Part shown: positions 42,290 through 42,304 of the stretch, in pieces | Position numbering within the stretch: position 1 is the stretch's first letter | How the letters are laid out: each line of letters starts with the position of its first letter | DNA from: Methanothrix sp. | GTDB lineage: Archaea; Halobacteriota; Methanosarcinia; Methanotrichales; Methanotrichaceae | Reading direction: 5' to 3' | Assembly (NCBI GenBank): GCA_030611205.1 | Contig: JAUWQF010000004.1 | Span: forward strand, 1 to 42,304 | Length of the DNA stretch: 42,304 nt | Program-made: the position numbers and the translations under genes | The notes under the pieces: model-generated | The model's database searches: none | Told to the model about the DNA's origin: nothing | Seen by the model: only the letters and a program-made list of their open reading frames with translations

Positions 42290-42304
42290 TCAAGTACACA
42301 TAGG

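Overview
The window comes from a methanogenic or methane-metabolising archaeon, most likely of the Methanosarcinia and perhaps close to Methanothrix. The lineage is inferred from gene content only. The evidence is an F420-dependent methylene-H4MPT reductase (Mer), an archaeal ribosomal/RNA polymerase operon (L18e, L13, S9, RpoN, RpoK, S2), the archaeal alternative mevalonate enzymes (isopentenyl phosphate kinase, type II IPP isomerase), archaeal RNase J, SRP19, DUF211, DUF2209, UPF0147 and TATA-type promoters with many leaderless starts. Core genes are GC-rich. They are interrupted by AT-richer or decayed islands.

Layout. 1-3018 is an accessory island: a transposase cut by the left edge, a retropepsin-like protein, a hypothetical gene and the relic of a TIR/STAND (NB-ARC) gene. 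3152-9820 is an anaerobic cobalamin (corrin ring) operon on the plus strand, cbiT-L-F-G-H-C-D-E. Its cbiH encodes two tandem methyltransferase domains. 9821-11206 is an AT-rich island with a small conserved protein and a membrane-tethered helical protein. 11455-16562 holds a lipoprotein with an Ada-type zinc site, a zinc-ribbon autoantigen-like protein, UPF0147, a 213-bp inverted-repeat element, a secreted PEGA-like protein and a frameshifted TctA-type permease.

16895-25198 is the informational/isoprenoid superoperon: L18e-L13-S9-rpoN-tRNA-Pro-rpoK-S2-MEMO-mevalonate kinase-IPK-IPP isomerase-RNase J-prenyl synthase. It is preceded by a strongly structured leader. 25236-35960 carries mixed housekeeping genes: a small helical protein, NifB, SRP19, DUF211, PHP phosphoesterase, DUF2209, a secreted lamin-tail/phospholipase D protein, HflX, UPF0280, three small minus-strand genes, a SAM hydrolase-like protein, mer and nadM.

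35976-41369 is a five-gene minus-strand redox cluster: cooS (Ni-CO dehydrogenase), cooF-like ferredoxin, fdhA (molybdopterin formate dehydrogenase with Cys in place of Sec) and two more iron-sulfur proteins. No hydrogenase and no F420-binding FdhB accompany it, so it may couple CO and formate chemistry through ferredoxin-type carriers. I consider this the most interesting system in the window. 41440-42304 is AT-rich and mostly empty, with a possible gene end entering from the right edge.

Other points of note are two probable non-standard start codons with ideal Shine-Dalgarno spacing (AUA for cbiG, CUG for mevalonate kinase), a 23-bp tandem duplication at the fni/RNase J junction, and a terminator-like hairpin inside the cooS-fdhA cluster.
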